Shown here piece after piece: positions 1 through 6,060 of a stretch of 9,370 bases of DNA. This stretch comes from Gammaproteobacteria bacterium. GTDB lineage: Bacteria > Pseudomonadota > Gammaproteobacteria > UBA6429 > Thiohalophilaceae. Each line of letters begins with the position of its first letter. Position 1 is the first letter of the stretch. The position numbers and the translations under genes were made by a program. The notes under the pieces are model-generated. The model was not told the DNA's origin. It saw only the letters and a program-made list of their open reading frames with translations, and ran no database searches. Location of the stretch: assembly GCA_030593785.1 (NCBI GenBank), contig JAUVGM010000061.1, positions 1 to 9,370 on the forward strand. The letters run 5' to 3'.

Positions 1-826
1 TGTTGAGGAAATGGTTGAAAAACTTGCTGCTCGAATGAAAGAGAAGCCAGACAATGCTGAAGGCTGGTTTATGCTTGGTCGTACTTATATGTCATTAAAT
101 CGATATGAAGAAGCCGTTGCCGCATTAGAAAAAACGAATGAACTAGTACCAAACAATCCCGCTGTTATGTTGCGCTATGCTGATGCATTAACCATGTTAC
201 GTGGTGGACAAATGAGTGGTAAACCCTTCGAGTTAATTAAAAAAGCCGTTGCCATAAAACCGGACGATCCTACTGGTTTATGGTTGATCGGAATGGGCTA
301 TGAAGAGCAGGGTGAATATCAAAAAGCAATTTCTTACTGGAATTTGTTATTGCCATTACTGAAAGATGATAAATCCATTAATGAAGTGACCCGCTTGATT
401 CAACAGGCTAAAAGAAAATCGGGTAATGCCATTGCGGATACTGCTCCAGTAAACGTTAAACCTGTTGAGAAAACAGGTGTAAAGAAATTAACGGTTAAAG
501 TGAGCATTGATAAAAGCATGTTAAAAAATGTATCTGAGAATGATATTGTTTTTATATTTGCCAGAGCTTTAAAAGGGCCGCCCATGCCGCTTGCCGCTGT
601 GCGTAAACAAGTTAAAGATTTACCCGTAGAAGTTACTCTTGATGATTCAATGGCGATGATGCCAAACATGAAAATATCCAGCTTTGAAAAAGTTCACGTC
701 GTTGCGCGTGTATCAAAGTCAGGCAATGCTATGCCCCAGTCGGGTGATTTAGAAAGTGAAGCGCAGGAAGCGCGTGCGGGACAAAAAGAAAAAATAAAAC
801 TAACGATAAATAGATCTATACCTTAA
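1..826 (+). CDS. ccmI: CcmI/CycH-type cytochrome c maturation protein, 3' part
   Basis: The frame is open to the left window edge, so the start lies outside; the ATG at 11 is internal. CcmI presents apocytochrome c to the haem-ligation machinery on the periplasmic side of the inner membrane. The visible part begins in TPR repeats (AEGWFMLGRTYMSLNRYEEA, then a segment around ADALTMLRGGQMSG, then PTGLWLIGMGYEEQGEYQKA). After a Lys-rich linker (about residues 130-160 counted from position 11) comes the C-terminal domain typical of CcmI, recognised by VFIFARALKGPPMPLAAVRK, DLPVEVTLDDSMAMMP and a closing SGNAMPQSGDLESEA stretch. The stop at 824-826 lies 10 nt from the stop of the convergent thioredoxin-like gene. 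Placement beside nor and nir genes suits the need for c-type haem on NorC and NirS. The N-terminal membrane part cannot be seen. The family call is firm. Confidence 0.9.
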   Translation, partial: VEEMVEKLAARMKEKPDNAEGWFMLGRTYMSLNRYEEAVAALEKTNELVPNNPAVMLRYADALTMLRGGQMSGKPFELIKKAVAIKPDDPTGLWLIGMGYEEQGEYQKAISYWNLLLPLLKDDKSINEVTRLIQQAKRKSGNAIADTAPVNVKPVEKTGVKKLTVKVSIDKSMLKNVSENDIVFIFARALKGPPMPLAAVRKQVKDLPVEVTLDDSMAMMPNMKISSFEKVHVVARVSKSGNAMPQSGDLESEAQEARAGQKEKIKLTINRSIP

Positions 827-836
827 ATCTTGTTGA

Positions 837-1088
837 TTATAACGTTAATGTCTGGATTAATTTTTCGGCTGTTTTTTCGTCAGGATGTCCGACTGCAATA
901 ACTTTATCGTTAACAATTAAGGCTGGAAAGGATTTTACATTAAGCTTTTTTGCCAGTTCTTTGCCGATATTATCGGTTAAATCATACATTTCAAATTCAA
1001 TATTATTTTTTGAGCAGTTATCGCGCCATATGTTTTCAGTTGCAAGACATGATGAGTAAGGGCCCGCTAATATTAAAATTGCTTTCAT
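837..1088 (-). CDS. small thioredoxin-fold protein lacking a CxxC motif
   Basis: This encodes an 83-residue protein. I chose the ATG at 1088 over the GTG at 1121 because AAAGGA lies upstream (1106-1101) and the thioredoxin-like beta strand MKAILILAGPYSSC begins there. The fold call rests on the N-terminal strand followed by a PYSSC turn, a helix, a second strand (IEFEMYDL), and KSFPALIVND, which carries the cis-proline typical of thioredoxin and glutaredoxin folds. No signal peptide is evident, so it should be cytoplasmic. The active-site region has a single Cys (C14) where these families usually have CxxC, and the only other Cys is C25. A classical dithiol oxidoreductase role is therefore doubtful; a monothiol, structural or sensing role is possible. 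It is divergent from dnr, with an FNR/DNR-type box between them, so it is probably co-regulated with denitrification. The specific function is unknown. Confidence 0.75.
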   Translation of the reverse strand: MKAILILAGPYSSCLATENIWRDNCSKNNIEFEMYDLTDNIGKELAKKLNVKSFPALIVNDKVIAVGHPDEKTAEKLIQTLTL

Positions 1089-1130
1089 AAGATATGAAAA
1101 TCCTTTATTCTTAATGCACACTAGTTACAC

Positions 1131-1136
1131 ATACTA
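1131..1136 (-). promoter_or_regulatory. possible -10 element of the thioredoxin-like gene
   Basis: Reading on the minus strand, TAGTAT matches the TATAAT consensus at 4 of 6 positions. It lies 22 nt from the near edge of the TTGACCAAGGTCAA box, which is the spacing of class II FNR/CRP-type promoters (box centred near -41.5). Transcription would start near 1124, giving a leader of about 36 nt before the ATG at 1088. This is inferred from spacing only. Confidence 0.35.
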
Positions 1137-1158
1137 ATGTCCTCATATTCTTAACTCA

Positions 1159-1172
1159 TTGACCAAGGTCAA
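1159..1172. promoter_or_regulatory. FNR/DNR-type box between thioredoxin-like gene and dnr
   Basis: TTGACCAAGGTCAA is a perfect inverted repeat (TTGAC-N4-GTCAA) close to the FNR/ANR/DNR consensus TTGAT-N4-ATCAA. It sits in the 127-bp divergent region. Its spacing fits a class II promoter for the minus-strand gene better than for dnr, because no convincing -10 lies 22-23 nt downstream on the plus strand. It may still control dnr from another position, by ANR/FNR or by DNR itself. Confidence 0.7.
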
Positions 1173-1215
1173 GAATAATAATTAGAAAATTAAAAGGGTT
1201 AATAAAAATAAGTCT

Positions 1216-1899
1216 ATGGAGAACAATCATATTTTAAGAGATGAACTCCATCAAATAGCCTTGTTTGCGGCATTAGATGAGCAACAACTTGCCAGTATTT
1301 TAAAATCTAGCAAGGCTATTTCCTTAGCGGCTAAAAAAATCCTGTTTGAGAAGGGTGCTCCGGCTGAACATTTTTATCTTTTAAAGTCTGGACAGATAAA
1401 ACTGTACTGCTTGTCCGCAGAGGGAGATGAAAAAGTCATAGAAATTATTAATCCTTCAGAGACTTTTGCTGAAGCAATTATGTTCATGCCTAAACATAAT
1501 TATCCTATTAATGCCGAAGCCATAAAAGATAGTGAACTGTATAGCTTTGAGATGAAGCAATTTCGAGAGATACTTGAAAATTCCAAAGAGACTTGTTTTA
1601 GATTATTGGGAACAATGGGGCGACAACTTCATCGAAAAATTACAGATATTGATAACCTGACTCTTCATAATGCGACCTATCGTTTGGTTGTTTATTTAAT
1701 AGAGCAATTGCCAGAAGGTGCAATGGCGTTATCTTCTATTCACTTAGGTGCGACTAAATCTATTATTGCATCTCGATTATCGATTAAACCGGAAACATTC
1801 TCACGTATCTTGTTACGCATGAGCAAGCAAGGTCTTATCGAAGTACATGGTAATGATATTACCCTGCTTAATGTAAACGGGCTTCGTGAGCTGCTCTGA
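1216..1899 (+). CDS. dnr: Crp/Fnr-family regulator of denitrification, DNR type
   Basis: This 227-residue transcription factor has the length of Pseudomonas DNR and resembles it strongly. An N-terminal cyclic-nucleotide-binding-like beta roll spans about residues 15-120, with FYLLKSGQIKLYCLSAEGDE and ETFAEAIMFM. A dimerisation helix spans about 122-150, and a winged helix-turn-helix follows from about 153. The recognition helix carries E193-TF-S196-R197, matching the FNR E-x-x-S-R pattern that reads TTGAT half-sites. Only two Cys are present (C65 and C127), so the FNR 4Fe-4S cluster is absent. This supports the DNR class, which senses NO through haem, rather than ANR/FNR. The start ATG has only a weak upstream GGG stretch. 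Its likely targets are the boxes before norC and nirS. It may be regulated by, or share, the upstream divergent box. Confidence 0.88.
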   Translation: MENNHILRDELHQIALFAALDEQQLASILKSSKAISLAAKKILFEKGAPAEHFYLLKSGQIKLYCLSAEGDEKVIEIINPSETFAEAIMFMPKHNYPINAEAIKDSELYSFEMKQFREILENSKETCFRLLGTMGRQLHRKITDIDNLTLHNATYRLVVYLIEQLPEGAMALSSIHLGATKSIIASRLSIKPETFSRILLRMSKQGLIEVHGNDITLLNVNGLRELL

Positions 1900-1962
1900 G
1901 ATAACAATACCCGGCTTTCTTTTTAGTTTTTTCCTTTTCATTACACTCTGTCTTGCGGTATC

Positions 1963-1976
1963 TTGATATAAGTCAA
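1963..1976. promoter_or_regulatory. FNR/DNR-type box upstream of norC
   Basis: TTGATATAAGTCAA has one perfect TTGAT half-site and one GTCAA half-site separated by 4 nt. It lies 66 bp before the norC start. A class II promoter would place transcription initiation near 2011, with a leader of about 32 nt. The expected -10 zone around 1999-2005 (GAAATTC) is a poor match, so the promoter would depend on the activator. It is the probable DNR site for norCB. Confidence 0.72.
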
Positions 1977-2026
1977 GGTTATTAGCCTGTGTCTGTGTGA
2001 AATTCAATCCTAATTATTTCAAGAAT

Positions 2027-2034
2027 AAGGGGAG
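2027..2034 (+). promoter_or_regulatory. norC ribosome binding site
   Basis: AAGGGGAG lies 8 nt before the norC ATG. The identical octamer at identical spacing precedes norB, which suggests matched initiation for the two subunits. Confidence 0.75.
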
Positions 2035-2042
2035 CTCTCGTT

Positions 2043-2477
2043 ATGAGTGAAAAATTCACAAAATCGATGGCCCGAAACATCTTCTACGGTGGTTCGGCAT
2101 TTTTTTTCCTGTTTTTTATAGCGTTGACTGTTGATACGACGGCAAAATTGCCAGAACGTGATCATCGGGAAAACATTACAGAACAGGTTGTGTTGGGTAA
2201 AAAAGTTTGGGAAGTGAACAACTGTATTGGTTGTCATACTTTATTGGGTGAAGGCGCTTATTTTGCTCCTGAGCTGGGTAATGTTTATAAACGTTTTGGT
2301 AATAGCAAAGAAGCGATTATTGGTTTTATCAAGAGTCGTCCAGTTGACGGTATTCCTGGACGTCGCAGTATGCCGCAGTTCAACCTGAGTGATGAGGAAT
2401 TGGACGGGATAGCAGAGTTCCTGAAATGGACCTCAGAGATTAACACGGCAAACTGGCCACCAAACATTGAAGGTTAA
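2043..2477 (+). CDS. norC: nitric oxide reductase cytochrome c subunit NorC
   Basis: NorC is the 144-residue membrane-anchored c-type cytochrome that takes electrons from soluble cytochromes or cupredoxins and passes them to NorB. One N-terminal hydrophobic segment (about residues 12-30, rich in Phe) acts as an uncleaved anchor, leaving the haem domain in the periplasm. The haem site is C61-IG-C64-H65, followed by the conserved GEGAYFAPELGNVY segment. The likely axial methionine is M110 in RRSMPQF. Length matches the family. A strong AAGGGGAG precedes the ATG by 8 nt, and the norB start follows 14 nt after the norC stop. Haem attachment needs the Ccm system, whose ccmI lies upstream. Expression is probably driven by the FNR/DNR-type box 66 bp before the start. 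Confidence 0.96.
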   Translation: MSEKFTKSMARNIFYGGSAFFFLFFIALTVDTTAKLPERDHRENITEQVVLGKKVWEVNNCIGCHTLLGEGAYFAPELGNVYKRFGNSKEAIIGFIKSRPVDGIPGRRSMPQFNLSDEELDGIAEFLKWTSEINTANWPPNIEG

Positions 2478-2483
2478 GGGGAG
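2476..2483 (+). promoter_or_regulatory. norB ribosome binding site overlapping the norC stop
   Basis: AAGGGGAG starts inside the norC stop codon and ends 8 nt before the norB ATG. It matches the norC site exactly in sequence and spacing. Confidence 0.75.
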
Positions 2484-2491
2484 ATAAAATA

Positions 2492-3874
2492 ATGCAATAT
2501 CAATCACAAGCTGTTGCTAAGCCTTATTTTATAGCGGCGATCGGTTTGTTCGTAGGACAAATCGTCTTTGGTGCTATTTTAGGGCTTCAGTATGTAATGG
2601 GAGATTTTTTATTCCCTGAGATTCCTTTTAATGTTGCCCGTATGGTGCACACTAACTTGCTCATTGTCTGGCTGTTATTTGGCTTTATGGGTGCCGCTTA
2701 TTACATGGTGCCGGAAGAGACCGAAACCGAATTGTATAGTCCCAAGTTGGCTTTAATATTATTCTGGGTTTTTCTGGCGGCAGGGGTGTTAACGATTATT
2801 GGCTACCTTGCGGTACCTTATGCCACTCTCGCTCAAATAACCGGTAATGATTTACTGCCTACCATGGGTCGAGAGTTCCTTGAGCAGCCGACCATAACCA
2901 AGATTGGCATTGTCATCGTGGCCCTGGGTATGTTGTTTAATATCAGTATGACGGTACTTAAAGGTCGTAAAACAGCCATCATTATGGTGTTGTTGTTAGG
3001 TTTATGGGGTCTTGCCATATTCTTCCTCTTCTCATTCTATAATCCTGAAAACTTAGTTCTCGACAAAATTTTCTGGTGGTGGGTTGTACATCTTTGGGTT
3101 GAAGGTGTTTGGGAATTAATCCTTGGTTCAATTCTTGCCTTTGTTCTTATTAAGATGACCGGTGTGGATCGTGAGATTATTGAAAAATGGCTTTATGTCA
3201 TTATCGCAATGGCCTTGATTTCTGGCATTATCGGTACAGGGCATCACTATTTCTGGATTGGTACGCCTGAATACTGGCAGTGGTGGGGTTCAATCTTCTC
3301 AGCTATCGAACCAATTCCATTCTTTATGATGGTGATCTTTGCTTTCAATATGGTGAACAAGCGTAAACGTGATCATCCAAATAAAGCTGCCATGTTATGG
3401 GCAATGGGTACACCGGTAATGGCATTCCTTGGCGCAGGCGTATGGGGCTTCATGCATACCTTGGCACCAGTAAACTATTACACTCATGGTACGCAAATTA
3501 CCGCGGCACATGGTCATATGGCCTTTTACGGTGCGTATGTCATGATCGTGTTGGCCATTATTTCCTACGCTATGCCCTTGTTACGAGGACGTGCGGCAGG
3601 AAATAGTAAAAAGGCACAAATAGTAGAAATGTGGTCATTCTGGTTAATGACCGTTTCAATGGTCTTCATTACCTTGTTCTTAACTGGCGCAGGTATTCTG
3701 CAAGTCTGGTTACAACGTATTAATGAAAACCCAATGGGCTTTATGGAAGTTCAGGACAAAATCGCCATCTTCTACTGGATGCGTGAAGTTGCCGGCGTTA
3801 TCTTCCTGATTGGCTTAATAGTTTATGTCACCAGTTTCTTTATCGGAGGCGATGAAGAGGAGGCTAGTTCATAA
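2492..3874 (+). CDS. norB: nitric oxide reductase catalytic subunit NorB (cNOR)
   Basis: NorB is the haem-copper-oxidase-superfamily subunit that reduces two NO to N2O at a haem b3/FeB centre in the inner membrane. The 460-residue polytopic protein carries all expected ligands, each offset by exactly 7 from the Pseudomonas aeruginosa numbering. H53 and H342 bind low-spin haem b, and H340 binds haem b3. H200, H251, H252 and E204 bind FeB, and the conserved glutamates E208 and E273 are present. Landmark segments are VVHLWVEGVWELI, GTGHHYFW, SAIEPIPF and AAHGHMAFYG. It lacks the N-terminal extension of quinol-dependent NOR (about 750 residues), so it is the cytochrome c-dependent form, consistent with norC directly upstream. 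The C-terminus ends in an acidic tail (GGDEEEASS). A hairpin follows the stop by 17 nt. Confidence 0.97.
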   Translation: MQYQSQAVAKPYFIAAIGLFVGQIVFGAILGLQYVMGDFLFPEIPFNVARMVHTNLLIVWLLFGFMGAAYYMVPEETETELYSPKLALILFWVFLAAGVLTIIGYLAVPYATLAQITGNDLLPTMGREFLEQPTITKIGIVIVALGMLFNISMTVLKGRKTAIIMVLLLGLWGLAIFFLFSFYNPENLVLDKIFWWWVVHLWVEGVWELILGSILAFVLIKMTGVDREIIEKWLYVIIAMALISGIIGTGHHYFWIGTPEYWQWWGSIFSAIEPIPFFMMVIFAFNMVNKRKRDHPNKAAMLWAMGTPVMAFLGAGVWGFMHTLAPVNYYTHGTQITAAHGHMAFYGAYVMIVLAIISYAMPLLRGRAAGNSKKAQIVEMWSFWLMTVSMVFITLFLTGAGILQVWLQRINENPMGFMEVQDKIAIFYWMREVAGVIFLIGLIVYVTSFFIGGDEEEASS

Positions 3875-3890
3875 ACGCTACTTAATTAAC

Positions 3891-3916
3891 CCGGAGCTTG
3901 TATAAACAGGCTCCGG
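3891..3916 (+). terminator. hairpin between norB and norE (attenuator or mRNA-stabilising stem)
   Basis: Arms 3891-3901 and 3906-3916 form an 11-bp stem with one G-U pair and an ATAA tetraloop; the outer 7 bp are CCGGAGC/GCTCCGG. A run of five T (3923-3927) follows only after a 6-nt gap, so it is an imperfect intrinsic terminator. The 3' arm contains the first two bases of GGAG (3915-3918), the norE Shine-Dalgarno sequence, which lies 10 nt before its ATG. The stem could lower norE and downstream expression relative to norCB, protect the norCB transcript end, or both. Confidence 0.7.
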
Positions 3917-3928
3917 AGTTAGTTTTTC

Positions 3929-4507
3929 ATGACACAATCACATACTAAAATTAGTCAGTATCCTCCAGGTGATTTCGCTATCTGGATATTTATCTACGCA
4001 GAACTACTCGTATTTGGAATTTTCTTCTTATCTTATGCCTTTGCACGTAGTCAGAATGTAGAGTTATTTAATGAATCACAATTGAATTTAAATCGTATCA
4101 GTGGTGCTATAAATACACTGATACTTATTACCAGCAGTTATTTTGTAGTCCGAGCTGTTGCGGCAATACGTGAAAACAAATCTTTGTTATGCGCCAGATG
4201 GTTGTTGGCAGCAATCGTATTAGCAGGTGCTTTTATTGGTATTAAACTTTTTGAATTTATTAGTATATATTCAGAAGGTATTTCACTCAGTACCAATACT
4301 TTTTATATGTTTTATTTGTCCATGACTTTTTTTCATTTTATGCATGTCATTATGGGCATGGTGATTTTGATCGCTGTTATGCTAAAAGCAAAACAAGGTG
4401 GTTATTCTAACGAGGACCATACTGGAGTGGAAACAGGTGCGTCATACTGGCATATGGTAGATTTGGTCTGGATTATTTTATTCCCACTGGTTTATGTCAT
4501 GCGATGA
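3929..4507 (+). CDS. norE: NorE, cytochrome c oxidase subunit III-like accessory protein
   Basis: This 192-residue membrane protein belongs to the haem-copper oxidase subunit III family. About five hydrophobic segments are visible (roughly residues 14-38, 57-79, 87-110, 122-151 and 170-190), matching the short NorE form rather than seven-helix CoxC. Family landmarks are PPGDFAIWIFIYAELLVFG near the N-terminus, FFHFMHVIMGMVIL in the middle and GASYWHMVDLVWIILFP at the end. NorE is not catalytic; in other denitrifiers it supports full NO reductase activity and is encoded with NorF. The start is fixed by GGAG at 3915-3918, part of which is held in the upstream hairpin. The next gene starts 33 nt after the stop. 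Confidence 0.88.
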   Translation: MTQSHTKISQYPPGDFAIWIFIYAELLVFGIFFLSYAFARSQNVELFNESQLNLNRISGAINTLILITSSYFVVRAVAAIRENKSLLCARWLLAAIVLAGAFIGIKLFEFISIYSEGISLSTNTFYMFYLSMTFFHFMHVIMGMVILIAVMLKAKQGGYSNEDHTGVETGASYWHMVDLVWIILFPLVYVMR

Positions 4508-4540
4508 TGTATTTATAATTATTTAAACTAGAATAATAAG

Positions 4541-4825
4541 ATGAATAAAACAACGACAACGAAATCAAATTTACGTCCTTGTACCTGGGTATGGTTAACG
4601 CTGATGGTATTAACACTAGCGGTATTGACCGTCGGACAGATGGGCTTGGGTGGTGTAACGATTGTTGCGTTACTGCTCGTTTCAACATTAGTAAAAACAC
4701 ATATCGTTGCCGACTATTTTATGGGGCTAAAACAGGGGCGGTTATTGTGGCGAATGATAATAATTGTCTATTTATGGATTATTGTTTCAATGATTGGACT
4801 GGCATATTGGTTAGGTATTTCATAG
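4541..4825 (+). CDS. norF: NorF, cytochrome c oxidase subunit IV-like small membrane protein
   Basis: This 94-residue protein has three hydrophobic segments (about residues 14-34, 35-52 and 68-90). It carries the signature of the prokaryotic cytochrome c oxidase subunit IV family, VKTHIVADYFMGLKQG followed by LLWRMIIIVYLW. NorF accompanies NorE and is an accessory subunit or assembly helper of NorCB in the inner membrane. The order norE-norF-norQ supports the assignment over a generic CoxD-like protein. The ATG at 4541 has only a weak purine stretch before it (AATAAG), suggesting modest translation or coupling to norE. An overlapping reading frame at 4579-4836 is a shadow without family features. 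Confidence 0.82.
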   Translation: MNKTTTTKSNLRPCTWVWLTLMVLTLAVLTVGQMGLGGVTIVALLLVSTLVKTHIVADYFMGLKQGRLLWRMIIIVYLWIIVSMIGLAYWLGIS

Positions 4826-4831
4826 GAGAGG
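4824..4831 (+). promoter_or_regulatory. norQ ribosome binding site deciding the start
   Basis: AGGAGAGG overlaps the norF stop codon. Its AGGAG core lies 7 nt before the ATG at 4836, which favours that ATG over the adjoining TTG at 4833. Confidence 0.7.
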
Positions 4832-4835
4832 TTTG

Positions 4836-5657
4836 ATGAGTAACTCGGTACAAGATGTAAGCCTGGTATCAGAAGAAGAGGATAGCCCGTTTTATTTATC
4901 AAGCGGTAATGAAGAGGCTTTGTTTGAATTTGCCTGGAACAACCAGTTACCTCTTTTAATCAAAGGACCGACCGGTTGTGGTAAGACGCGTTTTATTCGT
5001 CATATGGCGAACAAACTAAATCGACCACTTTATACCGTTGCATGCCATGATGATCTGACTGCTGCTGATCTGGTCGGGCGTCACCTTATCGGTGAAGGTT
5101 CAACTTACTGGGTGGATGGGCCATTAACAAAAGCGGTACGTGAAGGTGGTATTTGTTATCTGGATGAGATTGTAGAAGCACGTAAAGATACAACCGTTGT
5201 TTTGCACCCCCTTTCAGATGACAGACGTATCTTGCCAATAGAACGTACCGGTGAAACCCTGAAAGCACCACCAGGATTTATGCTGGTAGTATCTTATAAC
5301 CCGGGTTATCAAAATTTGTTGAAAGGAATGAAGCCGAGTACGCGACAACGTTTTGTTTCAATGCGTTTTTCTTACCCGTCAGCAAAAAAAGAACGGGAAA
5401 TTGTTTTGGCAGAAACAGGCATAGAGGAACATCGCGCCAAGCAACTTGTGTCCTTAGCGCATGCCTTACGTGCATTAAAAGATCATGATTTAGAAGAAAG
5501 TGCCAGTACCCGTTTATTAATTTATACCGCAACACTCATTGCAGGTGGTTTTGATCCGGTTGAAGCGTGTCGTGCTGCGCTTATTGAACCATTAACAGAT
5601 GATGAAGAAACTGTTGATGCATTAATGGAAGTTGTCTATGCAACATTCGGACGTTAA
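4836..5657 (+). CDS. norQ: NorQ, MoxR/CbbQ-type AAA+ ATPase for NO reductase activation
   Basis: NorQ is a cytoplasmic AAA+ ATPase that works with the VWA protein NorD to activate NorCB; published work on Paracoccus denitrificans ties the pair to insertion of non-haem FeB. From the ATG at 4836 the protein has 273 residues. Walker A is G44-PTGCGK-T51 and Walker B is ICYL-D110-E111. Sensor 1 lies at SYNP (153-156), and arginine-finger candidates are in STRQRF (168-173). These are hallmarks of the CbbQ/NirQ/NorQ branch of MoxR proteins. The gene follows norF by 10 nt. Its 3' end overlaps the next gene by 20 nt. Unlike the usual adjacent norQ-norD arrangement, two redox/membrane genes separate it from norD here. 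Confidence 0.92.
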   Translation: MSNSVQDVSLVSEEEDSPFYLSSGNEEALFEFAWNNQLPLLIKGPTGCGKTRFIRHMANKLNRPLYTVACHDDLTAADLVGRHLIGEGSTYWVDGPLTKAVREGGICYLDEIVEARKDTTVVLHPLSDDRRILPIERTGETLKAPPGFMLVVSYNPGYQNLLKGMKPSTRQRFVSMRFSYPSAKKEREIVLAETGIEEHRAKQLVSLAHALRALKDHDLEESASTRLLIYTATLIAGGFDPVEACRAALIEPLTDDEETVDALMEVVYATFGR

Positions 5658-6060
5658 CAATAATTTATCTGACTCTGAAGTGACTCAGCCCGGTCAGGCC
5701 TTGGCCGTGGTTGCAGAATCATGTTTCCTGTTGAATCTGATTTTTCTTCCTGTTATCGGGTTTATTATTTTGACGGTTTTATATTTTCGTTATCGCAATA
5801 TCGCACCGCCACTAGCCCGCTGTCATTTATGCCAAACATTTAAGGCCAGTATATGGGCCGGCATTATGCTGGTATTAGTGAATGGCCTGATTATTTTATT
5901 AGGTGGTTATGATTCCCCTTCTGTCTGGATTATTGTCATCCTGTATTTAACATCCTTTCATGCTGCTTTCATTATGTATGGCACCTTTGGTTTAACACGA
6001 GCAATGAATGGACAGCATTATCATTACCCATTAATAGGACGAGGGTGTAAAGGGCAGTAA
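5638..6060 (+). CDS. small membrane protein with CxxC motif, Tic20/DUF4870-like
   Basis: This encodes 140 residues from the ATG at 5638, 20 nt inside the end of norQ. GGAAG at 5627-5631, 6 nt upstream, favours that ATG over the TTG at 5632. A polar N-terminus of about 26 residues is followed by about three hydrophobic segments (28-50, 70-89 and 95-118). Between the first two lies a short loop with C62-HL-C65, a possible metal or redox site. The C-terminal RAMNGQHYHYPLIG resembles the terminal motif of DUF4870/Tic20-like proteins (Asn-Gly followed by Tyr-x-Tyr-Pro); I hold that link with modest confidence. Its stop abuts the next start (TAAATG), so the two are probably made together. I cannot assign a function; position between norQ and norD suggests a part in NO reductase maturation. 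Confidence 0.78.
   Translation: MQHSDVNNNLSDSEVTQPGQALAVVAESCFLLNLIFLPVIGFIILTVLYFRYRNIAPPLARCHLCQTFKASIWAGIMLVLVNGLIILLGGYDSPSVWIIVILYLTSFHAAFIMYGTFGLTRAMNGQHYHYPLIGRGCKGQ

Noticed and set aside
1089..1121. GTG start at 1121 for the thioredoxin-like gene
   Set aside because: It adds 11 residues before the first beta strand, has no evident ribosome binding site, and would leave almost no leader from the inferred promoter; the ATG at 1088 has AAAGGA upstream.
1899..1945. Possible terminator after dnr from the T-rich stretch
   Set aside because: T runs are present, but no stable GC-rich stem precedes them; the CGGG/CCCG pairing seen has a loop of about 25 nt.
3397..3606. 69-codon plus-strand frame within norB
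   Set aside because: It is an out-of-frame shadow of the conserved haem-ligand region of norB.
2492..3874. norB as quinol-dependent NOR or a cbb3-type oxidase subunit I
   Set aside because: The length is 460 residues without the qNOR extension, norC is adjacent, and the NOR-specific glutamates (E204, E208, E273) are present.
4514..4519. Exact TATAAT between norE and norF
   Set aside because: The spacer is almost pure A/T, and the best -35 at 17 bp (TTTATG) matches only 3 of 6 positions, so a chance match is more likely than an internal promoter.
4579..4836. 85-codon plus-strand frame overlapping norF
   Set aside because: It is out of frame with norF, whose translation carries clear subunit IV-like signatures; the alternative translation has no recognisable membrane or domain pattern.
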